Shown here in pieces: positions 23,246 to 33,621 of a stretch of DNA of 64,000 nt. A model generated the notes under the pieces. The model ran no database searches and had not been told where the DNA came from. It was given only the letters and a program-made list of their open reading frames with translations. Position 1 is the first letter of the stretch; the number at the start of each line of letters is the position of its first letter. Position numbers and translations under genes: made by a program. This stretch comes from Coprinellus micaceus (lineage: Eukaryota; Basidiomycota; Agaricomycetes; Agaricales; Psathyrellaceae): contig OX596335.1 in the NCBI GenBank assembly GCA_951394405.1, positions 1,860,001 through 1,924,000 on the forward strand, in the 5' to 3' direction.

Positions 23246-24188
23246 GTCTAGTACAACATTACGGAAGATTAGGGTTCTATCTTTCAATATTGCGAAGTCC
23301 TGGGACTCTCTTATTGTATTACTTGAGGAACAATGTAAATCGTTGGATCTAGTTTTCTTACAAGAGCCTCCGTGGAGGGTCATCCGCCACGCCCCTTCTT
23401 CGCATGACAGAGAAGGTACTGCGGTGTGGGGCTCGCCCCGTCATCCTAAGTGGACCTGCATGGTCCCCCCTACTGAACCAGGCACCCTTCCTCGGGTCAT
23501 GGCTTATGTAAATAAGAGATTGGACGTCCTCCGTCCGACTTACCATCGAGACTTGATCGATGATCGAGATGTAATGGTTATCTCCCTGTTCGCAGGCGAC
23601 CAGCCCATGCACCTCACTAATGTATACTCAGACGCCGACCACCGAGCAATTCGCTTGCTCGATCGTCACGCGGATTCACTCCCAGCCATGGACTACATGG
23701 CTGGAGACTTCAACTGTCACTCCAGGGAGTGGGATGACGCTGTCCCAAACCATGGAGATACAGCCATTCTACTGCTGGAAACAGCAGCCCGTCTAGGTGT
23801 GGAATATTCCCCACCTGTCAATCCAGGACCCACGTATGTGTCCTACGCCGATGCGAACATCAAGTCTGTAATAGACATGGTATTTGTGCAACCTGCCTAT
23901 GTCCTGTCAGCCGCACCGCTCAGGGACCGGGACCTCAAGGGGACTTTGGATCATTACCCGCTGTCCTCCATCATCAAACTCGGCACACACGCTGAGCGTA
24001 TCAAGGGCCGCACCCTCAAGGAGGATGCGGTGGCCCCGTTCTTTATGCAGGTTGAAAAGGAGATGCCCGGTCTCTCCGACCTGTACGATCTCAACACCGC
24101 AGAAGGAGTGGAGGAACTCTCTGTGGCGATTGAAAAAGTGTTCCCCAACGCGTGGTTTGCCCACTCGGAAGAGTACATTATTACCCCC
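23246..24188 (+). pseudogene. Chimeric LINE ORF2 part 1: endonuclease
   Basis: About 314 codons with FLQEPPW, MAGDFNCHSREW and a changed TLDHYP in place of TSDHYP. The start codon is missing. Frame is lost at the C-run 24184-24188 (five C instead of six), after EEYIITP. The same loss is present in the LINE A copy at 31445-31449. Confidence 0.87.
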
Positions 24189-25493
24189 GCTCAAAAAAGT
24201 GGTGGACTGACGAATGTCAGAAGGCGTACGACGAGTGGAAAGCGGATGACTCTGCTGAAACTCGTGGTGCATTTCGACGTCTTGTAAAGAAGACGAGGCG
24301 GAATTTCTTTGATGAACGCATCAAGGATATCTCAGAAACAGACAAGCGCCCCTGGGACCTAATGGACTGGGTCAAGGAGCGCAAGAACCCACCATGCGAG
24401 GCTATCCAACATAACGGACAGCCCTGTCACAATCTCAACCAGCTTTGGGGAGCCCTGCACGGCACCTACAATGCGGCCAACGACCGACCGGTCGATCTGA
24501 GCTTACTGGACGAACTCCCCGACGAGCCTGTCAGGGAATGGCCAGTGTTCTCTCTCTTGGAAATGAGACAAGCCCTTGAGGCCTGCTCATCTCGCTCCGC
24601 TCCGGGCCCTGACCATGTCACATGGCAGCACCTGAAGTATATATTCGCTGTACCTGAATGTGAAAAGGTTGTGATGGACTTGGCCAATGCCTGCATAACA
24701 ACCGGGCACTGGCCAAAACACTTCAAGGACTCGCTTTCAATTATCATACCGAAACTGAATAAGCCGTCCTACTCTGCCCCAAAGGCGTTCAGACCCATTG
24801 TGCTTCTGAACACCCTTGGCAAATTGGTTGAAAAGATGATTTCCAACCGTTTTCAGTTCGACATGATCAAGTACGATCTTGTCGATCCAAATCAGATGGG
24901 AGGGGTGCATCAGCACTCCACCGAAGACGCCAGCTTATACCTGACACACTTGGTGTGCACAGGGTGGGCCAAGGGGTATCATACTAGCATGTTGGCCTTT
25001 GACATTGCTCAGTTCTTCCCCTCAATCAACCACGAGTTCCTACTCGAGGTACTTCGCAAGATGGGCTTCCACCCTCGAGTGGTGGCCTTCTTTAAATCAT
25101 ACCTGGTGGAGAGACACACGTCTTACGTGTGGAACAACTACACCTCGGAACCATTTTGTGCGGATGTTGGAGTGGGCCAGGGCTCTGCCCTGTCCCCAGT
25201 CCTGTCTGCGCTCATTGTAGCTCCTATCATGAAGCTATATCGCATACGAGAGCGGGGCCTTGGCACCACTCTCATATCTTATGTGGATGACGGATCCTTC
25301 GCGGCTCAGTCTCCTGACATCGCAACGAACTGCGTGATGCTTTGCCACGCATACGCGGTTATGTTCGATTTATTCACAGCAGCGGGCTTGGTGATGGAAC
25401 ATACCAAGAACGAGCTGTTCCACTTCAGTAGAGCGCATTCTGGCTGGGATCACCCTATCGACCTTGGGTTCGCCCCCTTTACACAGTACTTCA
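24189..25493 (+). CDS. Chimeric LINE ORF2 part 2: reverse transcriptase
   Basis: About 435 codons in one frame from SKKWWTDECQKAYDEW through SSRSAPGPDHVTW, FRPIVLLNTLGKLVEKM, AFDIAQFFPSI, GVGQGSALSPVLSAL and ISYVDDGSF to GFAPFT, where TE3 begins. All RT motifs including YVDD are present. Family identity changes from A to B between the PIVLLNT motif and the AFDIAQ motif. Confidence 0.87.
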
Positions 25494-26476
25494 CACTCCC
25501 CCACTTGTCTAATTGGACTCCATTGGAGTCCAGCCACCCCATTGGATATCCAGCCTGGGGGGGCTGGGGTCCATTGGAGTCCAGTGGAAACCCAATGGAC
25601 CCCAACCAAGTCTAGCCCACCCCAGCCCACTCCAATTGGACTCCAACCCAAGTCCAACCAAGTCCAACCAACTCTGTCCAGACTCCAGGGTGAAATTTTT
25701 GGTAGTGATTGGACTCCAACTAGACTCCAATTGGAGTCCAATGAGACACTAGCCACATCTGTCTTTTATGCAACTGTAGGCTGTGTGAGAAATCATTATC
25801 TTTCCCACAGTTGTCACCAGTCATCATCATACTCATATCAGACCCCCTCAATGCAAATATAGTAACTGAATCAAATTACCAGTCTTTAGATTTTGGATCA
25901 GCCCTGACATCAAATCAACATATGCATGACATCATATGTCATAAATGGGTAAGATAGGAATATTTTCAGTATTTTTCCCGAATTTTCCAGAATTAATGTG
26001 ATGGAATAAGGTTACATGTCAAATTTGTCATAACAATTATGATGTCATACTTCCCAAACAAGAATGATGGGAATATTTTCAGTATTTTTCCCGATTTTTC
26101 CGGAATTAATGTGACAGAATGATATCATATGTCAAAATAGCACAGCCACAGTTTCCCATACCCACACTTTTTCTCTGGCTTGGGCCATGGGTCCCCATTG
26201 GACTCCAGTGGAGTCCAACGAGATTTTGTCTAATGGACCCCAAATCGCAACCCCAATGGTGTCTTGTCAGTCTAGGCTGGGGAAACCATCTTTTTGGGTC
26301 CAATTGGAGTCCAACGTGTGAATTTTGGGTGGTAGATTGGGGTTGGTTGGGGTGGGCTAGGCCCAATGGCATAAAATTTGGGGGGCAGTCTACCCAATGA
26401 CCCCAATTGGACTCCAATGGACCCCATTGGGTACCCAATGGAGTCCAATTAGAGAAGTGGGGCACAGTAAAGTACT
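25494..26476. mobile_element. DNA element TE3 (about 980 bp), hAT-like by duplication length
   Basis: Flanked by CCCTTTACA at 25485-25493 and 26477-26485, an 8-9 bp target duplication. The ends are CAGTACTTCAC on the left and the inverse AGTACTTTAC on the right, followed on both sides by CCACTTNTCTAATTGGACTC. Both arms are rich in TTGGAGTCCAA palindromes (25515-25745 and 26188-26450). The AT-rich middle carries two diverged copies of a segment with ATTTTCAGTATTTTTCCCGA. There is no transposase frame. Duplication length and CA-starting ends would suit a hAT-type MITE, but this is a guess. Confidence 0.8.
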
Positions 26477-27111
26477 CCCTTTACAGGGGATACCCCTCTC
26501 AAACCCAAGAAGTTTTGGAGATACTTGGGTTTCTACTTCGATCGGAAGCTCACTTTCCAGGAGCATGTATGGTATTATACCTGCAAAGCACTCACCACTG
26601 TAATGGTGATGAGAATGCTGGGCAACTCTACTCGAGGGTTAACTCCCAAGAACAAATGGATCTTATTCCGTGCTTGCGTCCTCCCAGTCGCAATGTATGG
26701 ACATAGACTCTGGTATTATGAAGGAGCCAAGAATCTTGGCGGCTTCAAAGCTCTGACCACTATGCAGCGTAAGGCCGCATGCTGGATTGTGGGGGCGTTT
26801 TGCACGTCCCCTACTGGAGGAGTCGAGTGCCTCGCAGGCCTCCCTCCCATTCGTCTCCACCTTCGAAAGCTGTCCCAGCAGGCGGTCTTCAGGACAGCGA
26901 CGCTCTCGGAAACGCACCCTCTCCGCTCCCTCTTACCCGAGGAGTTCCGGAAGGGCGCAGACCCGCACTACGGTTCATCGGTCTGGCTTCCTCTTGAGAA
27001 GCAAGGCAAGGTGCGTGATGCGATTACTCAGACAGCCAAGAATCTGGGTTCACTCACGGAGGTCTTCTCCCCTGTGGCGGAGGAGGCCTCGCCGGGTCTT
27101 CGACTTATGGA

Positions 27112-27115
<4 letters not shown>
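26477..27115 (+). pseudogene. Chimeric LINE ORF2 part 3 (B-type connection region)
   Basis: Continues LINE B ORF2 after TE3 (GDTPLKPKKFWRYLGFYFDR) through QRKAACWIVGAFCTSPTGGV to PGLRLMDLF, about 210 codons, where the LINE A (-) insertion cuts it. The RNase H part is not found on the far side. Confidence 0.85.
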
Positions 27116-27149
<34 letters not shown>

Positions 27150-27590
27150 GCTTTTATATACTGGGGCACGATGGCAGTCCGGTCACTATCAACATACAAA
27201 GAGAGCGCGAGCGTCACTAACTAAGTACTACTGCAATTATGAAACACAAAGGATTTGACGATTTGGAGACGCCCGGCACTTGAGGTTTTACCCCCAACCA
27301 GCAGACAGACGATGAAAGGCCTTGCGGCGCTGACAGATCAGTATATTGAGTCGGCATTCCCACCCAGCCCAGTCCAATCCCCACCAGTACCAGTCCACCA
27401 CAAGGTGTTATGGGCCCTGGGGGCACGCCTTGCCTGCCCCCGAACGGTGTCCCTCACGGTAACCGCGCTTCGGGTACCCCTCATCCGCATCAGTTGCAAG
27501 GACTGACACGTCAGGGTACCTACCCAACTCCCTTCACGTGAGACCTTTAACCAGAAGAGACCAGTTCAAACCAAACAAGGCCGCCTCCTC

Positions 27591-28786
27591 TCAACCATCC
27601 CCCTGTGGGGCGTATTGGAACCCGAAGGCAAACGCCTTTGGGTTATCCTCTAAAAACCAAACGAGTTCTCGCACAAAGCGGGGATCCCGATCGTATGTTT
27701 GCAGCACTCCGCACTGCGTAAAGATATGGTGACGAGTTTGCACCGGACAGCCGCATTCACATTCGTGATTGTCATGGCCAGGTATGCGGAACCGGGAGTA
27801 GTACTCTCCAGTAGGCGCGTGGTTGAGAATGGCTCTGCACATGCGTGCACAAAGCACATTACTCTCATTTACATGTCGGAGCCATACTCCCCCATTGGAG
27901 TATGTCTGACGAGTTGGCTTCCCCTTGGGGTCACGCAGCACCATGAATTGGTGCCCTAGATAATCTGGATTGCGTGCCTGAGTAGCCCACGTGTCCAGGG
28001 CGGAGTCAGCAACATGCTTGTGCACGCTGTCGAGAGAAGTAGCGGGTCTCACTCCTGCCGGGGTAGGAGGGAGGCTCCGCGCGTGCAGATGAGCACGATG
28101 TTGGAGACCCCACTTCAATTTTGAAGGGGTCTCGATGAAGTCCACCCGTCTGTCCGCCTTGGCGGCAAACCAGGTGCGGAGGGCCTTACAGGTTGCAAGC
28201 GAAAATGCCTGGCCCGAATGGATCCCCGGATCGACTGCTCTCTTGGCCATGGCCAGGGAGTCGGTAAATATCGCAATCCGATCGCAGTCTTCTAGGGCCG
28301 TAGCCCTTCCGACTGCCATGCGAATTGCTAAGAGCTCGGCGTCAGACGACAGGACACATCCTGCCACCGTGACTCCCTTGCTCCGTTGGTTGCCTAGGCC
28401 TTCATATACGTAGGCCGCGGTCGCATTATGCCTGGTGGTCTTGGGGACGGACGTGTCCACCCCCATGCACACCGTGCGGTTATTGGTACTCAAAGAGTTC
28501 CATAGAGTGTTCAGCTCCTGTCGACGATGTTCGAAGATATCTTCGCCGTACCGCTGGAAGCTGTTGAAGTGGACTTGGGCCCCATATAGGTCCATCATCC
28601 TAGATCCCGGAGTATTTTCGACCGCGCATGGCTCGAATTTCTCCGTCAGTTTAGGCAGACCTCTGAGGGTCTGGCCTATAGCGTCCTTTACGCGACCGCG
28701 GTTCACCAGAGAAAGGTGACAGGCGGCCCCATAATGGGGAGAGGCACTCCCCCTGTGTTCCTCGGGTAGGAGGGAACGCAGAGGGT
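27591..28786 (-). pseudogene. LINE A ORF2 C-terminus (RNase H and zinc)
   Basis: About 398 codons from HPLRSLLPEEHRGSASPHYG to FGFQYAPQGDG. RNase H motifs GVDTSV, SSDAELLAI and IFTDSLAMAKRAVD and the zinc motif CECGCPVQTRHHIFTQC are intact. The frame is joined to the upstream part only by a 2-base deletion in an ACACAC run near 28787. Confidence 0.87.
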
Positions 28787-29615
28787 GTGTCAGATAAGGT
28801 CGCCATTTGGAAGACAGCACGCTGTGACAGTTTCCGAAGGTGAAGACGAATGGGTGAGAGGCCTGCAAGGCACTCCACTCCCCCAGTAGGAGACGTACAA
28901 AACACTCCTATTATCCAAGATGCTGCTTTGCGCTGCATGGAGCTTAGAATTTTGAGTGCGCCTTGGATCTTGGCGCCTTCGTAATACCACAGTCTATGTC
29001 CGTATGTGCAGATCGGAACCACGCACGCACGGAACAAGATGTGTTTGTTCTTGGGTGAGAGCCCTCGAGTAGAGTTGCCAAGCATCCTCATCGCCATTAC
29101 GGTGGTGAGAGCCTTGGTTGAGTAGTACCGGATGTGTTCCTTGAAGGACAGGAACCGGTCGAAGAAGAAGCCCAAGTAGCGCCAATACTGCTTGGGTTTC
29201 AGTGGGGTGTCCCCTGTGAAGGGGGCATATCCGAGATCGAGGGGCATACGGAAGTCTGTATGGCCCTTGGAGAAGTGGAAGAGTTCTGTCTTGTCGTGTT
29301 CCAAAACGAGCCCTGACTTTGTAAACATGTCGAAGAGGCACTGGTATGCATGGTAGAGATGCACACAGTTCTCTTCGACATCACGAGATTGGACAATGAT
29401 GGTCCCATCATCCACGTATGAGATTAAGGTAGCGAGTTTCCCCTCTGGCCTCAATCGGAACAGTTTCATGATTGGAGCTATGACAAGGGCAGACAGCACA
29501 GGTGAGAGGGCAGAGCCCTGTCCCACCCCTACGTCCGCCCGGAAAGGTTCCGAGGTAGAGCCATTCCACACATAGGATGTGTGTCGCTCCACCAGGTAGG
29601 ATTCAAAGAAGGTTA
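28787..29615 (-). CDS. LINE A ORF2, RT second half
   Basis: Open frame from VTFFESYLVERHTSYVWNG through GVGQGSALSPVLSAL, ISYVDDGTIIVQSRD and the thumb region to the frameshift. Its upstream part lies beyond TE5. Confidence 0.87.
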
Positions 29616-30548
29616 CAGTCATCCATCAATAAACGTGACACAATCACAGAACATGACAGGGGCGCGAAATCATATCTCCCTCATCCAGTTCCTCATGAAA
29701 TTCGATGAAACCTTCTGTATATTATGGGCATGGATCCTGTCTACACAGTGTGGTGCCCCTTTGAAGTGCCTGTGTGAGAAATGAGGGTAAAACTGGGCAT
29801 CCTCGCTGAATTTCCCAAAATTTGGGTGATTTTTGAAAATTCTAAGGCTCCTACTTCACTGTGAATTGTATGTATGGCACCAAAGATTGGACAGGTGGGC
29901 TTCTCTATACCTCACCTTATAATCCTATCAATATTTTAAGCCAAAGTGCTTCGAGATCGTGAAGAAACTGAGCCATTTTGCCCAGGCTGGTATGTCTTAA
30001 ACCCTTCTCTTGGGCTTCTTCTGATAAAAATGAGCCTGGGGGGATATTATATGGCTGAGAAGATGCAGCCAAGACCTTTTCAGGTAATCTTAATACCTTC
30101 AGTAACAAGAAATATCCAAGGCTGAGTCTATAGAGTCCCGAAAAATCCCAACAACTTCCATCCGGGACTGTAAATACTGTAATTTTTGAATGCATGGACA
30201 TGTACTGGCACAACATGGGGTAAATATGGCTCATATAGCTTCCAGTATTGTTTCTCTGACCTCCTTGCACTATTCCGAGCTCATATTAAGACAAAGCCCC
30301 ATTCTGTTGGTCAGTGTTGGGTGAAAGTAGGGAGGCTGTCACGTTGAGTGATCCGGGCGATAAATGCTCCCAGGCCAGTGGAAGCACAATTGTAAAACCA
30401 GTTTCGGAGCAGCACATCTGAAAATTCGGTATCGTATAGAAGAGGGACAGCGCAATACATACATAAAATAATCTCGCCAAATGGTGCAGTGGTTGTGGAG
30501 AAAAATGGGACACACTATTTGGGTGTCACGTTTATTGATGGATGACTG
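29616..30548. mobile_element. TA-flanked DNA element TE5 (933 bp), Tc1/mariner-like, non-autonomous
   Basis: Perfect 26-bp inverted ends starting CAGTCATCCATCAATAAACG, flanked by TA on both sides (29614-29615, 30549-30550). Removing the element and one TA restores the LINE A reading. A TA duplication is typical of Tc1/mariner and pogo elements. The interior has no transposase; the longest frame (29917-30270, minus, 117 codons) resembles nothing I know. Only one copy is in the window. Confidence 0.9.
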
Positions 30549-31444
30549 TACCACCATGGGGTGGAAGCCTTGTTTGCGAAGTACCTCGAGTAGGAACTCG
30601 TGGTTAATGGACGGAAAGAACTGGGTGATGTCGAAGGCTACAACGCTTGTCTTCAGCCCTGCTGCCCATCCCGTCCGCACCAAGTGCGTCAGGAACAGGC
30701 CCGCGTCTTCGGTGGAGCGCTGACGCGCTCCCCCCATTTGATTTGGATCGACAAGATCGTACTTGATCATGTCGAACTGAAAACGGTTGGAAATCATCTT
30801 TTCAACCAATTTGCCAAGGGTGTTCAGAAGCACAATGGGTCTGAACGCCTTTGGGGCAGAGTAGGACGGCTTATTCGGTTTTGGTATGATAATCGAAAGC
30901 GAGTCCTTAAAGTGCTTTGGCCAATGCCCGGTTTTTATGCAGGCATTGGCCAAGTCCATCACGACCTTTTCACATTCAGGTACAGCGAATATATACTTCA
31001 GGTGCTGCCATGTGACATGGTCAGGGCCCGGAGCGGAGCGAGATGAGCAGGCCTCAAGGGCTTGTCTCATTTCCAAGAGAGAGAACACTGGCCATTCCCT
31101 GACAGGCTCGTCGGGGAGTTCGTCCAGTAAGCTCAGATCGACCGGTCGGTCGTTGGCCGCATTGTAGGTGCCGTGCAGGGCTCCCCAAAGCTGGTTGAGA
31201 TTGTGACAGGGCTGTCCGTTATGTTGGATAGCCTCGCATGGTGGGTTCTTGCGCTCCTTGACCCAGTCCATTAGGTCCCAGGGGCGCTTGTCTGTTTCTG
31301 AGATATCCTTGATGCGTTCATCAAAGAAATTCCGCCTCGTCTTCTTTACAAGACGTCGAAATGCACCACGAGTTTCAGCAGAGTCATCCGCTTTCCACTC
31401 GTCGTACGCCTTCTGACATTCGTCAGTCCACCACTTTTTTGAGC
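30549..31444 (-). CDS. LINE A ORF2, linker and RT first half
   Basis: Open frame from SKKWWTDECQKAYDEW to LRKQGFHPMVV, with SSRSAPGPDHVTW, FRPIVLLNTLGKL and AFDITQFFPSI (motif A). It is cut by TE5 on the left and separated from the endonuclease by the C-run frameshift on the right. Confidence 0.87.
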
Positions 31445-32389
31445 GGGGGTAATAATGTACTCTTCCGAGTGGGCAAACCACGCGTTGGGGAACACTTTTT
31501 CAATCGCCACAGAGAGTTCCTCCACTCCTTCTGCGGTGTTGAGATCGTACAGGTCGGAGAGACCGGGCATCTCCTTTTCAACCTGCATAAAGAACGGGGC
31601 CACCGCATCCTCCTTGAGGGTGCGGCCCTTGATGCGCTCAGCATGGTTGCTGAGTTTAATAACAGAGGATAGCGGATAATGGTCCGAAGTCCCCTTGAGG
31701 TCATGATCTCTCAGCGGGGCTGCTGAGAGAACGTAGGCAGGTTGAACGAACACCATGTCTATTACGGACTTGATGTTCGCATCGGCGTAGGACACGTAGG
31801 TGGGTCCTGGATTGGCAGGTGGGGAGTATTCCACACCAAGACGGGCTGCTGTTTCCAGCAGTAGAATGGCTGTATCTCCATGGTTTGGAACGGCATCGTC
31901 CCATTCCCTGGAGTGACAGTTGAAGTCTCCAGCCATGTAGTCCATGGCCGGTAGTGATTCTGCGCGACGGTCGAGCAGACGAATTGCTCGATGGTCGGCG
32001 TCTGAGTATACATTCATGAGATGCATGGGCTCGTCCTCTGTGAACAGGGAGATGACCATTACGTCTCGATCGTCGATAAGGTCTCGACGGTAGGTCGGAC
32101 GGAGTACGTCCAATCTCTTATTTACATAGGCCATGACACACGGACGTGTCTCGGGCTCGGTGGGAGGGACCATACAGGTCCACTTAGGATGACGGGGCGA
32201 GCCCCATACTGCCGTACCTTCTTTGTCATGCGCAGAGGGGGCGTGGCGAATGAGCCTCCAAGGAGGCTCTTGCAAGAAAACGATATCCAACGATTTACAT
32301 TGGGACTCGAGAAGTACTACAAGGTCGTTCGGTGACTTAGCAATATTGAAAGATAAAACCCTAATCTTCTGTAATGTTGTACTAAACAT
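31445..32389 (-). pseudogene. LINE A ORF2 N-terminus: endonuclease
   Basis: Starts ATGTTTAGT at 32389, overlapping the ORF1 stop. Contains FLQEPPW, MAGDFNCHSREW and TSDHYPLSSVIK, an intact set of APE endonuclease motifs. The frame is lost at the G-run 31445-31449 (C-run on the coding strand), one base short. Confidence 0.88.
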
Positions 32390-33180
32390 TAGGAAGGATT
32401 GGGTTAGATAAGAGCCGTCCACGATCTTGACGATCACGCACCTGCTTATTGAGAGAGTCGATCTGGGCGCGGTCGAACCTTGCGTACCAGAACGGACATT
32501 TCAACGACTCAGCGTCGTGGCCCTCCTTCCTGCAGTTGATACAATGTACACGATGGGGGCAGACTTTGATCTCCTCCGCGGTGGGGGGGATCGGCTTTGG
32601 GAGTTGCTTGGGCTTGCCCTTGCAACAGCTCGCGTGGTGGCGATGCTCGTCCCGAGAATGAGACTCGCCGCAGATGGGGCACCTGAGGTGAGTTTGACAC
32701 ATGAAGTGGGCGTGCCCCCATTTGCAACAGTTCTTGCAGAAGGGGACACCGGGGTGGCGGGGGGTCGACCTGATGAGGCACGACCTACCGAAGATGTTGA
32801 TGGTCTTGTTGTTCAAGGCCTTCGCGTGGGTCCCAGCTTGGGAGTCCCAGATGTTGAAGTAGACGGTCACCGATGTGGAGGCCTTCGACTCGGAGTTGAC
32901 GACCCGGGGACGGGCTGTCGTGATGTAGTGCGGCTTCAAGGGCGATGCCTCAAATGCGCTGTCGATGTCAGAGAAGATTGTAAGATTCCCCCCGACGCGG
33001 TATTTGGGTACACCATATATCACGAGATAGCTGGTGGACTGAGGAAGACCGACCCACAGATCGTGGGACCAGTCTGGGATTACTTGGGTGATCCAACCTC
33101 GCACGGCATTTAACTCGCGCTCGGTCGGGACATCTGTCGTTCAAAGGCTCCAGCCCCCGTAGGCCTGGCTGCCAGATAGG
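32382..33180 (-). CDS. LINE A ORF1 C-terminal part (zinc knuckles)
   Basis: Frame from the 5' truncation (YLAARPTGAGAF-like reading) through GWITQVIPDWSHDLWVGLP and the Cys/His cluster CKNCCKWGHAHFMC, RCPICGESHSRDEHRHHASC, CPHRVHCINCRKEGH to PNPILPNV-type end and TAG at 32382. The cluster is expected to bind element RNA in the retrotransposition particle. Confidence 0.85.
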
Positions 33181-33538
33181 ATGCGGAGGGTAGATCCGGC
33201 CCACCGTAGCACCTCTGCTACAGCCTACTTCAACATCTGGGATTCCCAACACGGGTCCCGTGCGAAGTGCTTGATCGACAAGCGCATCATCGTCCTCGGG
33301 AGGGAGTGCTTCATTCGTGGAGCAACCTCCCAACCCGGTGTCCCTCTCTGCCAGAACTGCTGGCGTTGGGGTCACCCTACTGTTGGATGCTGAGCGCACG
33401 CACGGTGCCCAATCTGCGGCCAGCCTCATCGCGAACACGAGCATCGCTCGCACGCGACGTGCTGCAAGGGTCAGCCCAAGGTTAACCCTCCTATCGACCC
33501 CACTCCCCTGGAGGTCACCACCTGCCCTCACACTTCTT
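33181..33538 (+). pseudogene. Divergent LINE ORF1 fragment (LINE C)
   Basis: Plus-strand ORF1 zinc region of a third, more divergent LINE: YFNIWDSQHGSRAKCLIDKR, CQNCWRWGHPTVGC, then a TGA, then RCPICGQPHREHEHRSHATC and CPH. Clearly homologous to LINE A ORF1 but with many substitutions. It ends at the poly(T) of another LINE. Confidence 0.75.
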
Positions 33539-33621
33539 TTTTTTTTTTTTTTTTTTTTTTTGAAATCAGGTTTTGTATTCTGGGGCACGATGGCAGTCCG
33601 GTCGCTATCAGCCATACAAAG
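33539..33621 (-). mobile_element. 3' tail of a LINE A-type element
   Basis: Poly(T) at about 33539-33560, then 61 bp of the conserved LINE 3' end (TGAAATCAGGTTTTGTATTC, then the stem-loop). TE4 begins at 33622 within this tail. The rest of the element should lie beyond TE4 but the gap hides it. Confidence 0.85.

Larger units (their letters stand above)
23246..27115 (+). mobile_element. Chimeric LINE (A-like front, B-like back), split by TE3
   Basis: Begins exactly at the second codon of ORF2 (TCTAGTACAACATT) and ends at 27115, where a LINE A poly(T) begins. Up to about 24840-24905 it matches the A-type ORF2 linker and front of RT; after that it matches LINE B (VHQHSTEDASLYLTHLVCTGWAKGYH). 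TE3 (25494-26476) interrupts it. A single-base loss in a C-run at 24184-24188 shifts the frame. Confidence 0.87.
27116..33180 (-). mobile_element. LINE A copy, about 5.1 kb without its insert, minus strand
   Basis: Poly(T) at 27116-27143 marks the 3' end, followed by the 3' UTR (27144-27590), ORF2 and the last part of ORF1. It stops at 33180, inside ORF1. TE5 (29616-30548) lies inside RT. Two frameshifts make it defective: a lost C at 31445-31449 and a lost dinucleotide near 28787. The poly(A) joins target sequence GAGGTCC, which is in the LINE B copy; the right flank is not that target, so the locus was rearranged later. Confidence 0.88.

Noticed and set aside
29917..30270. 117-codon frame inside TE5 as a transposase
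   Set aside because: No DDE-type motifs, too short for a Tc1/mariner transposase, single copy.
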